From: Streptomyces zaomyceticus | GTDB taxonomy: Bacteria; Actinomycetota; Actinomycetes; Streptomycetales; Streptomycetaceae | Direction of reading: 5' to 3' | NCBI RefSeq assembly: GCF_014656215.1 | Contig: NZ_BNBZ01000036.1 | Coordinates: 1 to 64,000 of the forward strand | Length of the DNA: 64,000 bases | Part shown: in pieces, positions 35,147-43,214 of the stretch | Numbering within the stretch: the first letter of the stretch is position 1 | Layout of the letters: the number at the start of each line of letters is the position of its first letter | Notes under the pieces: generated by a model | Database searches by the model: none | The model's input: only the letters and a program-made list of their open reading frames with translations | Told to the model about the DNA's origin: nothing | Translations under genes and position numbers: made by a program

Positions 35147-35301
35147 TAAGGCCGCTTCCTCCATGGAGGCGGACCAGCCGATTGCCGTCGCACTTTCGCA
35201 GGTGCCGCGTCTGGCCCGCTCACCTGGTGGTTGTAGCGGACCGCAACGTCCCAGGTGCACCGCAGAGTGGTCACGGCCGTCGAGAAAGCCGGATGCAAAT
35301 C
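35147..35301. other. Short gap between IS-C and the HEPN gene
   Basis: 155 bp at the 3' side of the HEPN protein gene. No gene or strong terminator hairpin was recognised. Confidence 0.3.
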
Positions 35302-36636
35302 TCAAATCCACGGGACGGGCTCGGTCTCACCGACCCATCCGTTGGTCCTGGAGAGGTCCTGATAGGAACCTCCGTAACCGATGGAGCGGAGCACCAGCAG
35401 CGTGAGGTAGTGGCGGGTCAGGAGCCAGGTGTCGGTGACCAGTCCTTTGACCCCGTAGACGGGCTCTTGTGTCTCCTTGGGATGCACGAGACGGTTACGG
35501 ACTCGGGTAACGACGTCGGCGCCGTCCGCCGGCCGAGTGCCGTCTACCTGCTGTCTGGCCACATAGGCAGCGGCTGCCGGCAGACGGTCTGCGCGCACCC
35601 GCAGATCGACCCCGGCCTCTGTCAGGAGCGTACGCAGCTTGTCATGAGCCGGCCGTGCGCGGGATGCGTACTCGGCTTCCGTGAGCCGACCGCTGAGCAC
35701 GAGTTCCTGCCACATCACATGCTCCAGTCCGGCAGCTCCACTCATGATCCGCTGCTCGACGAATCCTCGATCGGCAATGGCAGTGATCGCGTACTGCATC
35801 TGCAGGCGCAGTGCCGGTCCTGTGTGGGGATCGCGGAAGGTGGGCAGGAGGCAGGTCAGCAGATCTGCCAAGGATTCCTGGTCTTCGAGGTACCACCAGC
35901 CGGAGCTGATGCGGCGTGCCGGGTCGCAGAGCATCGGGCCCCACTGGCCCCACACCGTATGCTCCTGGTCGTTCAGGCCGACGGGCAGGGCGGGGGCGAC
36001 CCACCGGCCGAGCGCGAAGGACAGTCCGACGTGCAGGGCGCTGAGAACCGGGGTGACCTCGGCGGACGTGAACGTGGTTCCGTCCAGCCGGCGGATCTCC
36101 ATCACATGGGTCATGACGTAGACGTCGGCCTGGCGCACGTCAGAGAAGACGGCCTCGTGGTCGGGGCGGACGTCGAGCGTGATCCTCCATCCGTCCGCCT
36201 CGTACACACTGCGCCCGGCCGACACCAATCGCGGCGTTCCCTCAGTGACATGCGCCTCAAGGTGGGCTGATCCACGCCATCGGGGCAGATTGAACCAGTG
36301 GGCAACGACACGGCCGAGCGGGGTGGTGGGGTCTCCGTAGGAAGTGCCGTTGGACCAACCGCTCACAGCGTCTCTGGCGGACACCGGTAGTTCGATGCCG
36401 AGGTCGAGCAGACTCAGCTCAGTCCTGTCCATAGAGGTGGGGTCATAGTCCTCGGTACGCAACCGCCAAGAGATCCCGGGCTTCGGGGAGCAGTCGTACT
36501 GGACAACCCCGGGCGCCTCAGCCCCGGCCGGTCCCATGGGTCCGTCATAGAGGGTGATCGGCTCCCCTGGCGCATTAAAGGGGTACACCGGAGCCAGGGG
36601 CTCCTCAGCCTTGAGCTCAGTTGACGAAGCAGACAT
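35302..36636 (-). CDS. HEPN-domain protein, ApeA-like candidate defence gene
   Basis: 444 residues from the ATG at 36636 (MSASSTELKAEEP). The N-terminal ~300 residues form a beta-rich sensor-like region (PGVVQYDCSPKPGISWRL, ITLDVRPDHEAVFSDV, LSALHVGLSFALGRWVAP). The C-terminal third is helical and contains VVTRVRNRLVHPKE (about residues 375-388), where RNRLVH fits the RX4-6H motif of HEPN ribonucleases. A large sensor domain plus a C-terminal HEPN domain resembles ApeA-type abortive-infection proteins, though I cannot confirm homology. It is divergent from the helicase-nuclease/HEPN operon, with a 336-bp gap to the helicase GTG chosen here. A cytosolic RNA- or tRNA-cleaving suicide effector is the most likely role. 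Confidence 0.65.
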   Translation of the reverse strand: MSASSTELKAEEPLAPVYPFNAPGEPITLYDGPMGPAGAEAPGVVQYDCSPKPGISWRLRTEDYDPTSMDRTELSLLDLGIELPVSARDAVSGWSNGTSYGDPTTPLGRVVAHWFNLPRWRGSAHLEAHVTEGTPRLVSAGRSVYEADGWRITLDVRPDHEAVFSDVRQADVYVMTHVMEIRRLDGTTFTSAEVTPVLSALHVGLSFALGRWVAPALPVGLNDQEHTVWGQWGPMLCDPARRISSGWWYLEDQESLADLLTCLLPTFRDPHTGPALRLQMQYAITAIADRGFVEQRIMSGAAGLEHVMWQELVLSGRLTEAEYASRARPAHDKLRTLLTEAGVDLRVRADRLPAAAAYVARQQVDGTRPADGADVVTRVRNRLVHPKETQEPVYGVKGLVTDTWLLTRHYLTLLVLRSIGYGGSYQDLSRTNGWVGETEPVPWI

Positions 36637-36972
36637 GCGCCGGACTCTAGACGTTGCCACCGACATTGGCCGCGCAGTTCCGCCGGGCACTGCGCGACTC
36701 CCCCTGCAAGCTCAGCTCTCCACAACGCGTGCCCGGACGACAACGCGAGAAGGACCCCAAAGGGAGGGCGGTGCAAGGACCTGAATCGCTACGCAACGGC
36801 CCCACGCTCTGCGCGGTCCCCTCAGAAGTGAGCCCCTCGCCGTCCAATTACAGTGCGTCAATCAAGCCTATACAGCGTGTGGATCACGCCATTCTCCCGG
36901 ACCATGTTGTCGTGCCTCCTCAGTCACCCGATTCTGGAACGTTCGTCACCAGCTGAGGGGAGACAGGTAAAG
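36637..36972. promoter_or_regulatory. Divergent promoter region, HEPN gene versus helicase operon
   Basis: About 335 bp between divergent starts. The helicase frame is open from a GTG at 36853, but the stretch before 36973 lacks domain similarity, so I treat it as leader. An AT-richer patch near 36846-36880 may hold the operon promoter. Confidence 0.35.
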
Positions 36973-39900
36973 GTGCCACGGTACGCCGCGAACAGCCCTG
37001 ATGTCATCGGGCACACCACTGGGCTGATCGGCTTCTTGCGAGAGGTCGTCCAAAGCAGCCACCAGCGTCTACGGGACGACCGGCGTTCGCGGGAGCGTTT
37101 GTGGCTCGCCAGTCTGCCGGCCTCTGTACGGCGCCCCGTTGACCGGCCCGACGGCATCCTGCTCACCCTCGACCACGTGCCCCAGGCTGCCCCGCCGCCG
37201 CTGCCGGAGGTGCTGGACGGGTGGGTGTCCCCTGAACTGTGCCGGGATGCGGACGGTGAGGATCCGCCGCTCGCGGGCGAGGGACCGGGGAAGGAGTTGG
37301 TGCGTGCCGAGGACGGTCGCCAATGGCTGGAGGAGGCCGACGACCACAGTGTCCGCCGCGAAGACGCAGCCGAGGTGTTACGGGCCTACGGACCGTGGCT
37401 GGCGCGGTGGCGACGCTGGGCCGAGCGGGAGCGCGCCGAGCGGGCCCTGCGGGAGCTGTACGAGCAGGTCTACCACTGGCACCAGAAACTGACCCAGCAG
37501 GACGACCAGCTCGAACTTGTCTTAGTCACAGGTCTGTTGACTTGGAGTGACCCACGCGGCGACGCCGTTCATCGTCACATCCTCACCCACCGGGTGGAGA
37601 CTTCGGTAGACCGCAAAACCGCCCGGCTCACTGTCCGGCTGACGGCCGAAGGAGCGGTACGGCTGGAGGACCAGGCGTTTCTCGACACCGACGACGGCTG
37701 GATCCCCGAGCGGTCGGCCGCGCTCGCCGAGGAGATCGCGGCCCAGTCGCTGCATCTCCTCGGCTCGGAAGCCTTGGAGCACCTGGCACAGTGGCAGGAA
37801 CGTGTACTGCAGCGTCCTGTGACGTTCAGCGCCGAGTGGCAGCCTCCTCGCGAGCCGGAGCCGGGGGCTCGCCTCACGTATGCCCCGGCGTTGGTGTTGC
37901 GTCCCCGGGACCGAAACGCCCTGCTGAATTTCTATGAGCGGATCGCCGACAGCGTGGCTTCCGAGGCGCACGCGCCGTTGGCACTGGCACAGCTGGTGCT
38001 GCCCCTGGACGCGGAGGCTCGTGCGAACTGGGACGGGCGAGAGATCCCGCCCCTGTTCGGGGACGACCCGCTCTTCCCGGGCAAGACCAATGAACGCCAG
38101 CGCAGTGTGCTGCGGCGCCTGGAACACGACACCGGCGTGGTCGTGCAGGGTCCGCCAGGCACCGGCAAGACGCACACCATCGCCAACCTTGTCTCGGCAT
38201 TGCTGGCCCAGGGGCAGAGGGTCCTGGTGACCAGCGCCCGGGACCAGGCCCTGACCGTCCTGCGGGACAAACTTCCTCCTGCTGTACGCGACTTGTGCGT
38301 CCTCCTGCTCAGCTCCGCCCGCCAGGACGGGGCGGACGAACTGGAGCGGACGATCAACGCCCTGACTGACCAGGTCGCTGCCAGCGATCCGGAGCAGCTG
38401 CGGGACGAGATCCGCCAGCTTGCGGGGCAGCGCGAGGAGGTACGTGAACGGATTGCCACGCTCACCGAGGAGGTGATCTCACTGCGGGAGGCAGAGGTGT
38501 ACCGGCACCCGGAGATCGCTCCAGGGTACGGGGGTGTTCTCGCCGTCATCGTGCAGCGCGTCCGCGACAACGCCGAGCACCACTCCTGGATCGGCCTGGT
38601 TCCGGAGGGCGATCCGGCGCCCTACTTCCCTCCGCTGTCACCCGCTCAGGCAGCCGAACTGCTGAGCCTGCTGCGCGAGGGCGCCGCGGAACCCCGGGCC
38701 GGGGGTACTTTGCCGGATCCTGACACCCTCCCTTCTCCCGAGGATCTGAGTCAGGCTATTGAGGCGGGACGTATCACCGACGGTGGCCTGTCCCTCGAGG
38801 CGGTCGGCATCCGCGACAGTCTCGCGCAACTCGACACCTCCGTCACCGACGAACTGGCCTCGCTCGCGAGCGATTGCCGTACGGCCCTGCACCACCTCGG
38901 CCTGCCGTCAAGCGCCAAGCAGTGGGACACCGGCAAGTGGACGACGAAAGCCCTGTCCGACCGTCTGTCACGCGAAAACTTCGCCATGTGGCGTCAGGTG
39001 GACGCTCTCAACGACCAGCTCACCGAGGTGTCACAGCAGCTGGAAGCCGTTGTGACACGGCGCGTGGTCCTGCCCCAGGCGCTCACGGGGCAGCAGGCCG
39101 ACGCGTTCAGCACCGCCGGCGCTGCCCGAGCCCATATCGCTGGGGGTGGCAGGCTACGCAAGCGCGGCAGCCTCCTGGCCTCGAAGGCGCAGAAGGATGC
39201 CCAGGACCTCCTCGACGTCTGCTCTGTCGACGGTCATTCGCCCGGTACGACGAGCGAACTCGACGCCGTCCTTGCACACTTGCAGGCCCTCTCCATCGTG
39301 GACGCGATCGCGCACCGGTGGGCGCAGGTAGACGCCCCCCTCTCCGACGGTCCTCTGGAACTCCGACTGGCGTCCTTGACGGAGGCGTACACGCGCCTGA
39401 GGCAGGTCGACGCCTTCGGTGCCGCCCGCGAGCGCATCGACGACGTCCTCGTCCGCCACGGCCTGCACATCGATCTCACCTCACGCATGGCCTGGCAGGA
39501 CTTCGCCGACGCACTGGCAGCGTTGTCGGATCGGCGGGCCGCGGACGAGGCACTGATCCGACTGGCCACGTGGGAAGCGCAGTTGCGTACACCGTCGGAG
39601 GGTTCGCGTCCCGCCCCCGAGGCACTGGCCGCAGCACACGCCATCCAGGAACAGGACACCGAGCGCTATGCCAAGGAACTTGACGCGTTGCGGGAGGCGC
39701 ATCGGCGCGAGCACCGCCAGCGACGATGCGCTGTGCTCCTGGACAGTCTGCGCCGGGCACACCCGCTGCTCGCGGACCAGCTGACGGAGGATTCCGACAA
39801 CCCGACCTGGGAAAAGCGACTGGGCTCCCTGGCCGAGGCATGGGCCTGGGCGACGGCCTCCGCGTTCGTGAAGCGCCTACGCACGCCGGGTAGGGAACGT

Positions 39901-41607
39901 CAGCTGGAAGGCGAGTTGGGTGAGTGCGAGCGCCGTCTGGAGGCCCTAACCGGCGATCTTGCGGCCGCATGGGGCAGGTTGCACTGCCTGGAGCGCATGA
40001 CGCAGGAGCAGCGTTCGGCGCTGCAGGCATACCGCAATCACATGGCTTCGTACGGCAAGGGCAAGGGGCGCAACGCGGGCCGCTACCGTGCCGCAGCGCA
40101 CGACGCCATGCGGACGGCGCAGGGAGCGGTGCCCGCATGGGTGATGCCCATCTCTCAGGTGGCGGAGATGGTGTCGCCCAAGCGCGACGTCTTCGACGTC
40201 GTCATCGTCGATGAAGCCAGCCAGGCCGGCATGGACGCGCTGTTCCTGCTGTGGCTCGCTCCCCGCGTGATTGTCGTCGGTGACGACAAGCAGTGCGCGC
40301 CCCCGGTCAGCGGCATGGGCCGACTCCAGGCGATCCAGGACCGGCTCCTCACGCACCTGCCGGATATGCCGCCCATGCTGCGCCAGCTCTACACCCCTGC
40401 CACCAATCTCTACCAGCTGCTGTCCACGTTCTTCCCGAAGGTGATCCGGCTGGAAGAACACTTCCGCTGCATGCCCGAGATCATCGGCTGGTCCTCCCGG
40501 ACCTTCTACAACGACAAGCTGCAACCACTTCGACAGTTCGGCGGCGAGCGCCTCGACCCGCTCGCGACGCACTTCGTCGACGGAGCCGTCACCCAGGGCC
40601 GCGACAGCCGCCTACGCAACCCCAAGGAAGCCGAGGCCGTTGCCGACTGTCTGGCCCGGCTGGTCGAGGATCCCGCCTACCAGGACAAGACCATGGGCGT
40701 CATCGCCCTGCAAGGCCCGGTGGGGCAGGTCAAGCTCCTGGAACAGCTGATCAACGAGAGGATTCCGGCGCCGGTACGCGAACGCCACCAGATTCGGGTG
40801 GGCAATCCCGCCTCGTTCCAGGGAGACGAGCGACACGTCATCCTGCTGTCGATGGTGGCGACGAACCCGCCACGCATCGCGGGCGGTGCACGCAGCGAAC
40901 GGCAGGCGTACAACGTCGCCGCTTCCCGGGCTCAGGACCAGATGCGGCTGTTTTACTCGACTCCGCCGGACCGCCTGAAGAACGAAGACCTCCGGTTCAA
41001 TCTCCTCGCTTACATGGAGAACCCGCCCGCCGTTCTGGCGACCGCCGACCAGATCGGCGATGTCTCGGCGGACATCCCACAGGATCCGTTCGAGTCCCTC
41101 TTCGAGCAGCAGGTCTACCTGCGCCTGAAGTCACGCGGCTACCACGTCATCCCGCAGTTCCCCGCTGGGAACAGGCGCATCGATCTCGTGGTGGTGGGTG
41201 CCCGCAGCCGTTTGGCGGTGGAATGCGACGGCGACCGATTCCACTCCACGCCCGAGCAGATCCGGCGCGACCAACGACGCGACCGTGAACTCCAGCGGGT
41301 GGGCTGGACGTTCTGGCGTATCCGAGAGAGCGAGTTCCGCTTCGACCCCGACGAGTCGCTGACCGGGCTGTGGGCGGAGCTGAACCGGCTGGGCATCCAT
41401 CCGGCCATCTTCGACGACGCCCGCTCCCTCACACCATCCACCGCGCCCTCCGCTGTGCAGTGGACCCCGCTCGACCTCTCCTCCGACGAGGACCTGACCG
41501 AGGACACGGCGGAAGCCGCGGACACCACCGACGCAGCAGATCCCCTCGCTGTCCTGCAAACGGCCGAGGACGAGGAACTCGAAGGCATCACGGAAGGTTC
41601 GGCATGA
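36973..41607 (+). CDS. SF1 helicase with C-terminal Vsr/DUF559-like nuclease
   Basis: 1544 residues from the GTG at 36973 (preceded by AGGTAAAG; earlier starts add an unlikely leader). After a ~370-residue N-terminal region come helicase motif I GPPGTGKTHTIANL (about 393-406), a long insertion with coiled-coil character, motif II VVIVDEASQ (about 1077-1085), motif III GDDKQ, motif IV/V region RLEEHFRCMPEI and ...SFQGDERHVILLSMV, and motif VI RQAYNVAASRAQDQM: a UPF1-like SF1B helicase. The C terminus (about 1370-1460) has RIDLVVVG, AVECDGDRFH and LQRVGWTFWRIRESEF, the D..ExD pattern of Vsr/DUF559 nucleases. The stop overlaps the HEPN gene start. A helicase-Vsr protein with a HEPN protein recalls described helicase/HEPN/Vsr antiphage systems. 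The acidic tail (DEDLTEDTAEAADTTDAAD) is unusual. Confidence 0.8.
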   Translation: MPRYAANSPDVIGHTTGLIGFLREVVQSSHQRLRDDRRSRERLWLASLPASVRRPVDRPDGILLTLDHVPQAAPPPLPEVLDGWVSPELCRDADGEDPPLAGEGPGKELVRAEDGRQWLEEADDHSVRREDAAEVLRAYGPWLARWRRWAERERAERALRELYEQVYHWHQKLTQQDDQLELVLVTGLLTWSDPRGDAVHRHILTHRVETSVDRKTARLTVRLTAEGAVRLEDQAFLDTDDGWIPERSAALAEEIAAQSLHLLGSEALEHLAQWQERVLQRPVTFSAEWQPPREPEPGARLTYAPALVLRPRDRNALLNFYERIADSVASEAHAPLALAQLVLPLDAEARANWDGREIPPLFGDDPLFPGKTNERQRSVLRRLEHDTGVVVQGPPGTGKTHTIANLVSALLAQGQRVLVTSARDQALTVLRDKLPPAVRDLCVLLLSSARQDGADELERTINALTDQVAASDPEQLRDEIRQLAGQREEVRERIATLTEEVISLREAEVYRHPEIAPGYGGVLAVIVQRVRDNAEHHSWIGLVPEGDPAPYFPPLSPAQAAELLSLLREGAAEPRAGGTLPDPDTLPSPEDLSQAIEAGRITDGGLSLEAVGIRDSLAQLDTSVTDELASLASDCRTALHHLGLPSSAKQWDTGKWTTKALSDRLSRENFAMWRQVDALNDQLTEVSQQLEAVVTRRVVLPQALTGQQADAFSTAGAARAHIAGGGRLRKRGSLLASKAQKDAQDLLDVCSVDGHSPGTTSELDAVLAHLQALSIVDAIAHRWAQVDAPLSDGPLELRLASLTEAYTRLRQVDAFGAARERIDDVLVRHGLHIDLTSRMAWQDFADALAALSDRRAADEALIRLATWEAQLRTPSEGSRPAPEALAAAHAIQEQDTERYAKELDALREAHRREHRQRRCAVLLDSLRRAHPLLADQLTEDSDNPTWEKRLGSLAEAWAWATASAFVKRLRTPGRERQLEGELGECERRLEALTGDLAAAWGRLHCLERMTQEQRSALQAYRNHMASYGKGKGRNAGRYRAAAHDAMRTAQGAVPAWVMPISQVAEMVSPKRDVFDVVIVDEASQAGMDALFLLWLAPRVIVVGDDKQCAPPVSGMGRLQAIQDRLLTHLPDMPPMLRQLYTPATNLYQLLSTFFPKVIRLEEHFRCMPEIIGWSSRTFYNDKLQPLRQFGGERLDPLATHFVDGAVTQGRDSRLRNPKEAEAVADCLARLVEDPAYQDKTMGVIALQGPVGQVKLLEQLINERIPAPVRERHQIRVGNPASFQGDERHVILLSMVATNPPRIAGGARSERQAYNVAASRAQDQMRLFYSTPPDRLKNEDLRFNLLAYMENPPAVLATADQIGDVSADIPQDPFESLFEQQVYLRLKSRGYHVIPQFPAGNRRIDLVVVGARSRLAVECDGDRFHSTPEQIRRDQRRDRELQRVGWTFWRIRESEFRFDPDESLTGLWAELNRLGIHPAIFDDARSLTPSTAPSAVQWTPLDLSSDEDLTEDTAEAADTTDAADPLAVLQTAEDEELEGITEGSA

Positions 41608-42443
41608 CCCCGCACTCCCCTCTCGGCATCCTGGACGCCAACACTCTGGAGGAACTGGCCCGCGTCATCTGCGGCGACGAACACCTCTACTACCGCAAGG
41701 GCTACGAGATCGCCCGGTTCCTGGAACACGCCGGCTGGCAGCGCGTGCCGGAGTACGACGGCGAGTACCGCATGGAGTGGGCCCTCGCACAGCTCATCGG
41801 GCGCCGCGAGGACCCCACCGAGCTGGAGAGGGTCCTGCTCCGGCTCGCTGACCCACGCGAGTACCTCGACGAGCCCGAACAACTCCCCGCCGTCATCTCC
41901 GCCGTCAACGCCTTCCTCATCCATGAGGGCGTACGCCTGGAGAACCCCGGCGGCCGACCCCGCCTCGTCGCCTGCGACCCCTCTCTCGCCCATCCGGGCA
42001 GCCAGGGCCCAGTCGAACTCCGAGCTACCATGACCGACCTCATCACGGACAAGAACATGGCCGGCCTCCTCCAACACCGTCTGGACGAGGCCCACACCTG
42101 CTACGCCAACGGCGCCCACGTGGCCGCCATCATCATGCTCGGCAGCCTCCTCGAAGGCGTCCTTGTCCACGTCGTTCACGAGCGTGACGCTTCCCTGCTC
42201 GGCCGCACCTCCCCCGACAGGGTGAGCCTGGATTCCCTGATCAAGACCTGTCACGACGCCGGCTGGATCGGGGCCGACGTCGAACGCTTCTGCCACGAGC
42301 TGCGCAAGTACCGCAACTTCGTGCATCCGCGCGCTGAGATCCGGGAAGCTCACGCCCCGGACCGCGACACCCTGGACATGTGCTGGCCCGTGGTCAACGC
42401 GGTGCTGAACGACCTCGCCGACTCCCAGCCGAAGGCAGTCTGA
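41604..42443 (+). CDS. HEPN-like partner of the helicase-nuclease
   Basis: 279 residues. The start overlaps the helicase stop (ATGA), so production is coupled. The N-terminal half (LEELARVICGDEHLYYRKGYEIARFLEHAGW, then YRMEWALAQLIGRREDPTELERVLLRLADPREY) resembles AbiJ-type N-terminal domains. The C-terminal half has AAIIMLGSLLEGVLVHVVHE and, near residues 232-240, ELRKYRNFVHPRAE, in which R-X6-H (or R-X3-H) matches the HEPN active-site pattern. The gene is followed by a strong hairpin terminator. A damaged copy of its start codon and downstream flank survives at 10.5 kb. I infer a two-component defence module in which the helicase-nuclease senses or processes nucleic acid and this protein is an RNase effector. 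Confidence 0.7.
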   Translation: MTPHSPLGILDANTLEELARVICGDEHLYYRKGYEIARFLEHAGWQRVPEYDGEYRMEWALAQLIGRREDPTELERVLLRLADPREYLDEPEQLPAVISAVNAFLIHEGVRLENPGGRPRLVACDPSLAHPGSQGPVELRATMTDLITDKNMAGLLQHRLDEAHTCYANGAHVAAIIMLGSLLEGVLVHVVHERDASLLGRTSPDRVSLDSLIKTCHDAGWIGADVERFCHELRKYRNFVHPRAEIREAHAPDRDTLDMCWPVVNAVLNDLADSQPKAV

Positions 42444-42463
42444 TCGTCCGGACCGCGCCGTCT

Positions 42464-42496
42464 CGTGCTCAGGCTCGTCAGACGAGCCTGAGCACG
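42464..42496 (+). terminator. Strong hairpin terminator of the helicase/HEPN operon
   Basis: A near-perfect palindrome with 16-bp arms (CGTGCTCAGGCTCGTC and its complement), 20 bp after the HEPN stop codon. The centre of this palindrome is also where the deletion in the R1 copy at 10546/10547 ends. Confidence 0.8.
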
Positions 42497-43095
42497 GGAC
42501 TGCCGTCTGGCGCACCCAGCAGCTCCCGCATTCACGTCCGCTGATGCGGCCTAACCGCATGACCATCACCACTGCAGTCACTCTCCCCCAGGAGCGACAG
42601 CACACGGCGTACTCTTCCCGACGCATCTGGGTCAGGCACGGCATCGCCCACCTCAAGAACCGGCGGGCGCTGACCCGTCCCCCTCGGCCGCCGCGATCAC
42701 ATGAGTGACATAGTCCAGGCCGTCGCCACTACGCGGAGTTTGTGGTGTACTCGGCGATGCCTACGCCGGACGAGACGATCAAGCAAGTGAGGGAGTGGGC
42801 GAGCAGGCGACCAGGGCCACAGTGCTGAGGCGTGATTAGGGTGAGGTAACCGCCAGCGCCTCACCCGATATCCAGCCTGCTTCATCTGCAGGCTCAGCCC
42901 TCCACGATGCGTGTTCGGACGACAACCGCAGACGAACCCGCTCTGGTCGGCAAGGGCACGAACCGCGGCGCGCACACCGAAGGCTCCCGCCGGGACGGAC
43001 CATCCAGAGCATGCAGCATCCGATCACGTTGCTCGGCCGAGAGGCGAGCCAGCAGGGTCACGACCCTGCCTAGCTCGTCCTCGCCCGACGTCACC
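42480..43095. repeat. R2: intergenic repeat related to R1 and R3
   Basis: 42480-42640 matches 10547-10680, and 42880-43075 matches 10800-10890 and 47543-47712 (shared GACGACAACCG, GACGAACCCGCTCTGGTC, AAGGCTCCCGCCGGGACGGA, CATGCAGCATCCGATCACGT). On the minus strand the distal part encodes a conserved peptide, DELGRVVTLLARLSAEQRDR then MLHALDGPSRREPSVCAPRF, which is also in R3 with few changes. The repeat may therefore contain the end of a small gene family. A frame at about 42735-42828 (YAEFVVYSAMPTPDETIKQV) may be another fragment. Confidence 0.7.
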
Positions 43096-43214
43096 GATCA
43101 CCCGCCAGGTCGAGATCACGCTCGGACTCCTCGGCAGGAGTCGGCGCCGGCCTCAGTCGGCGCCACGGATGAGCGATCGGCTTCTGGCCCGATCAATGGC
43201 CGCGTGGAAACCGA

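Noticed and set aside
41139..42656. A 505-codon minus-strand frame opposite the HEPN gene
   Set aside because: The opposite strand encodes the coupled HEPN protein; the antisense product has no recognisable features.
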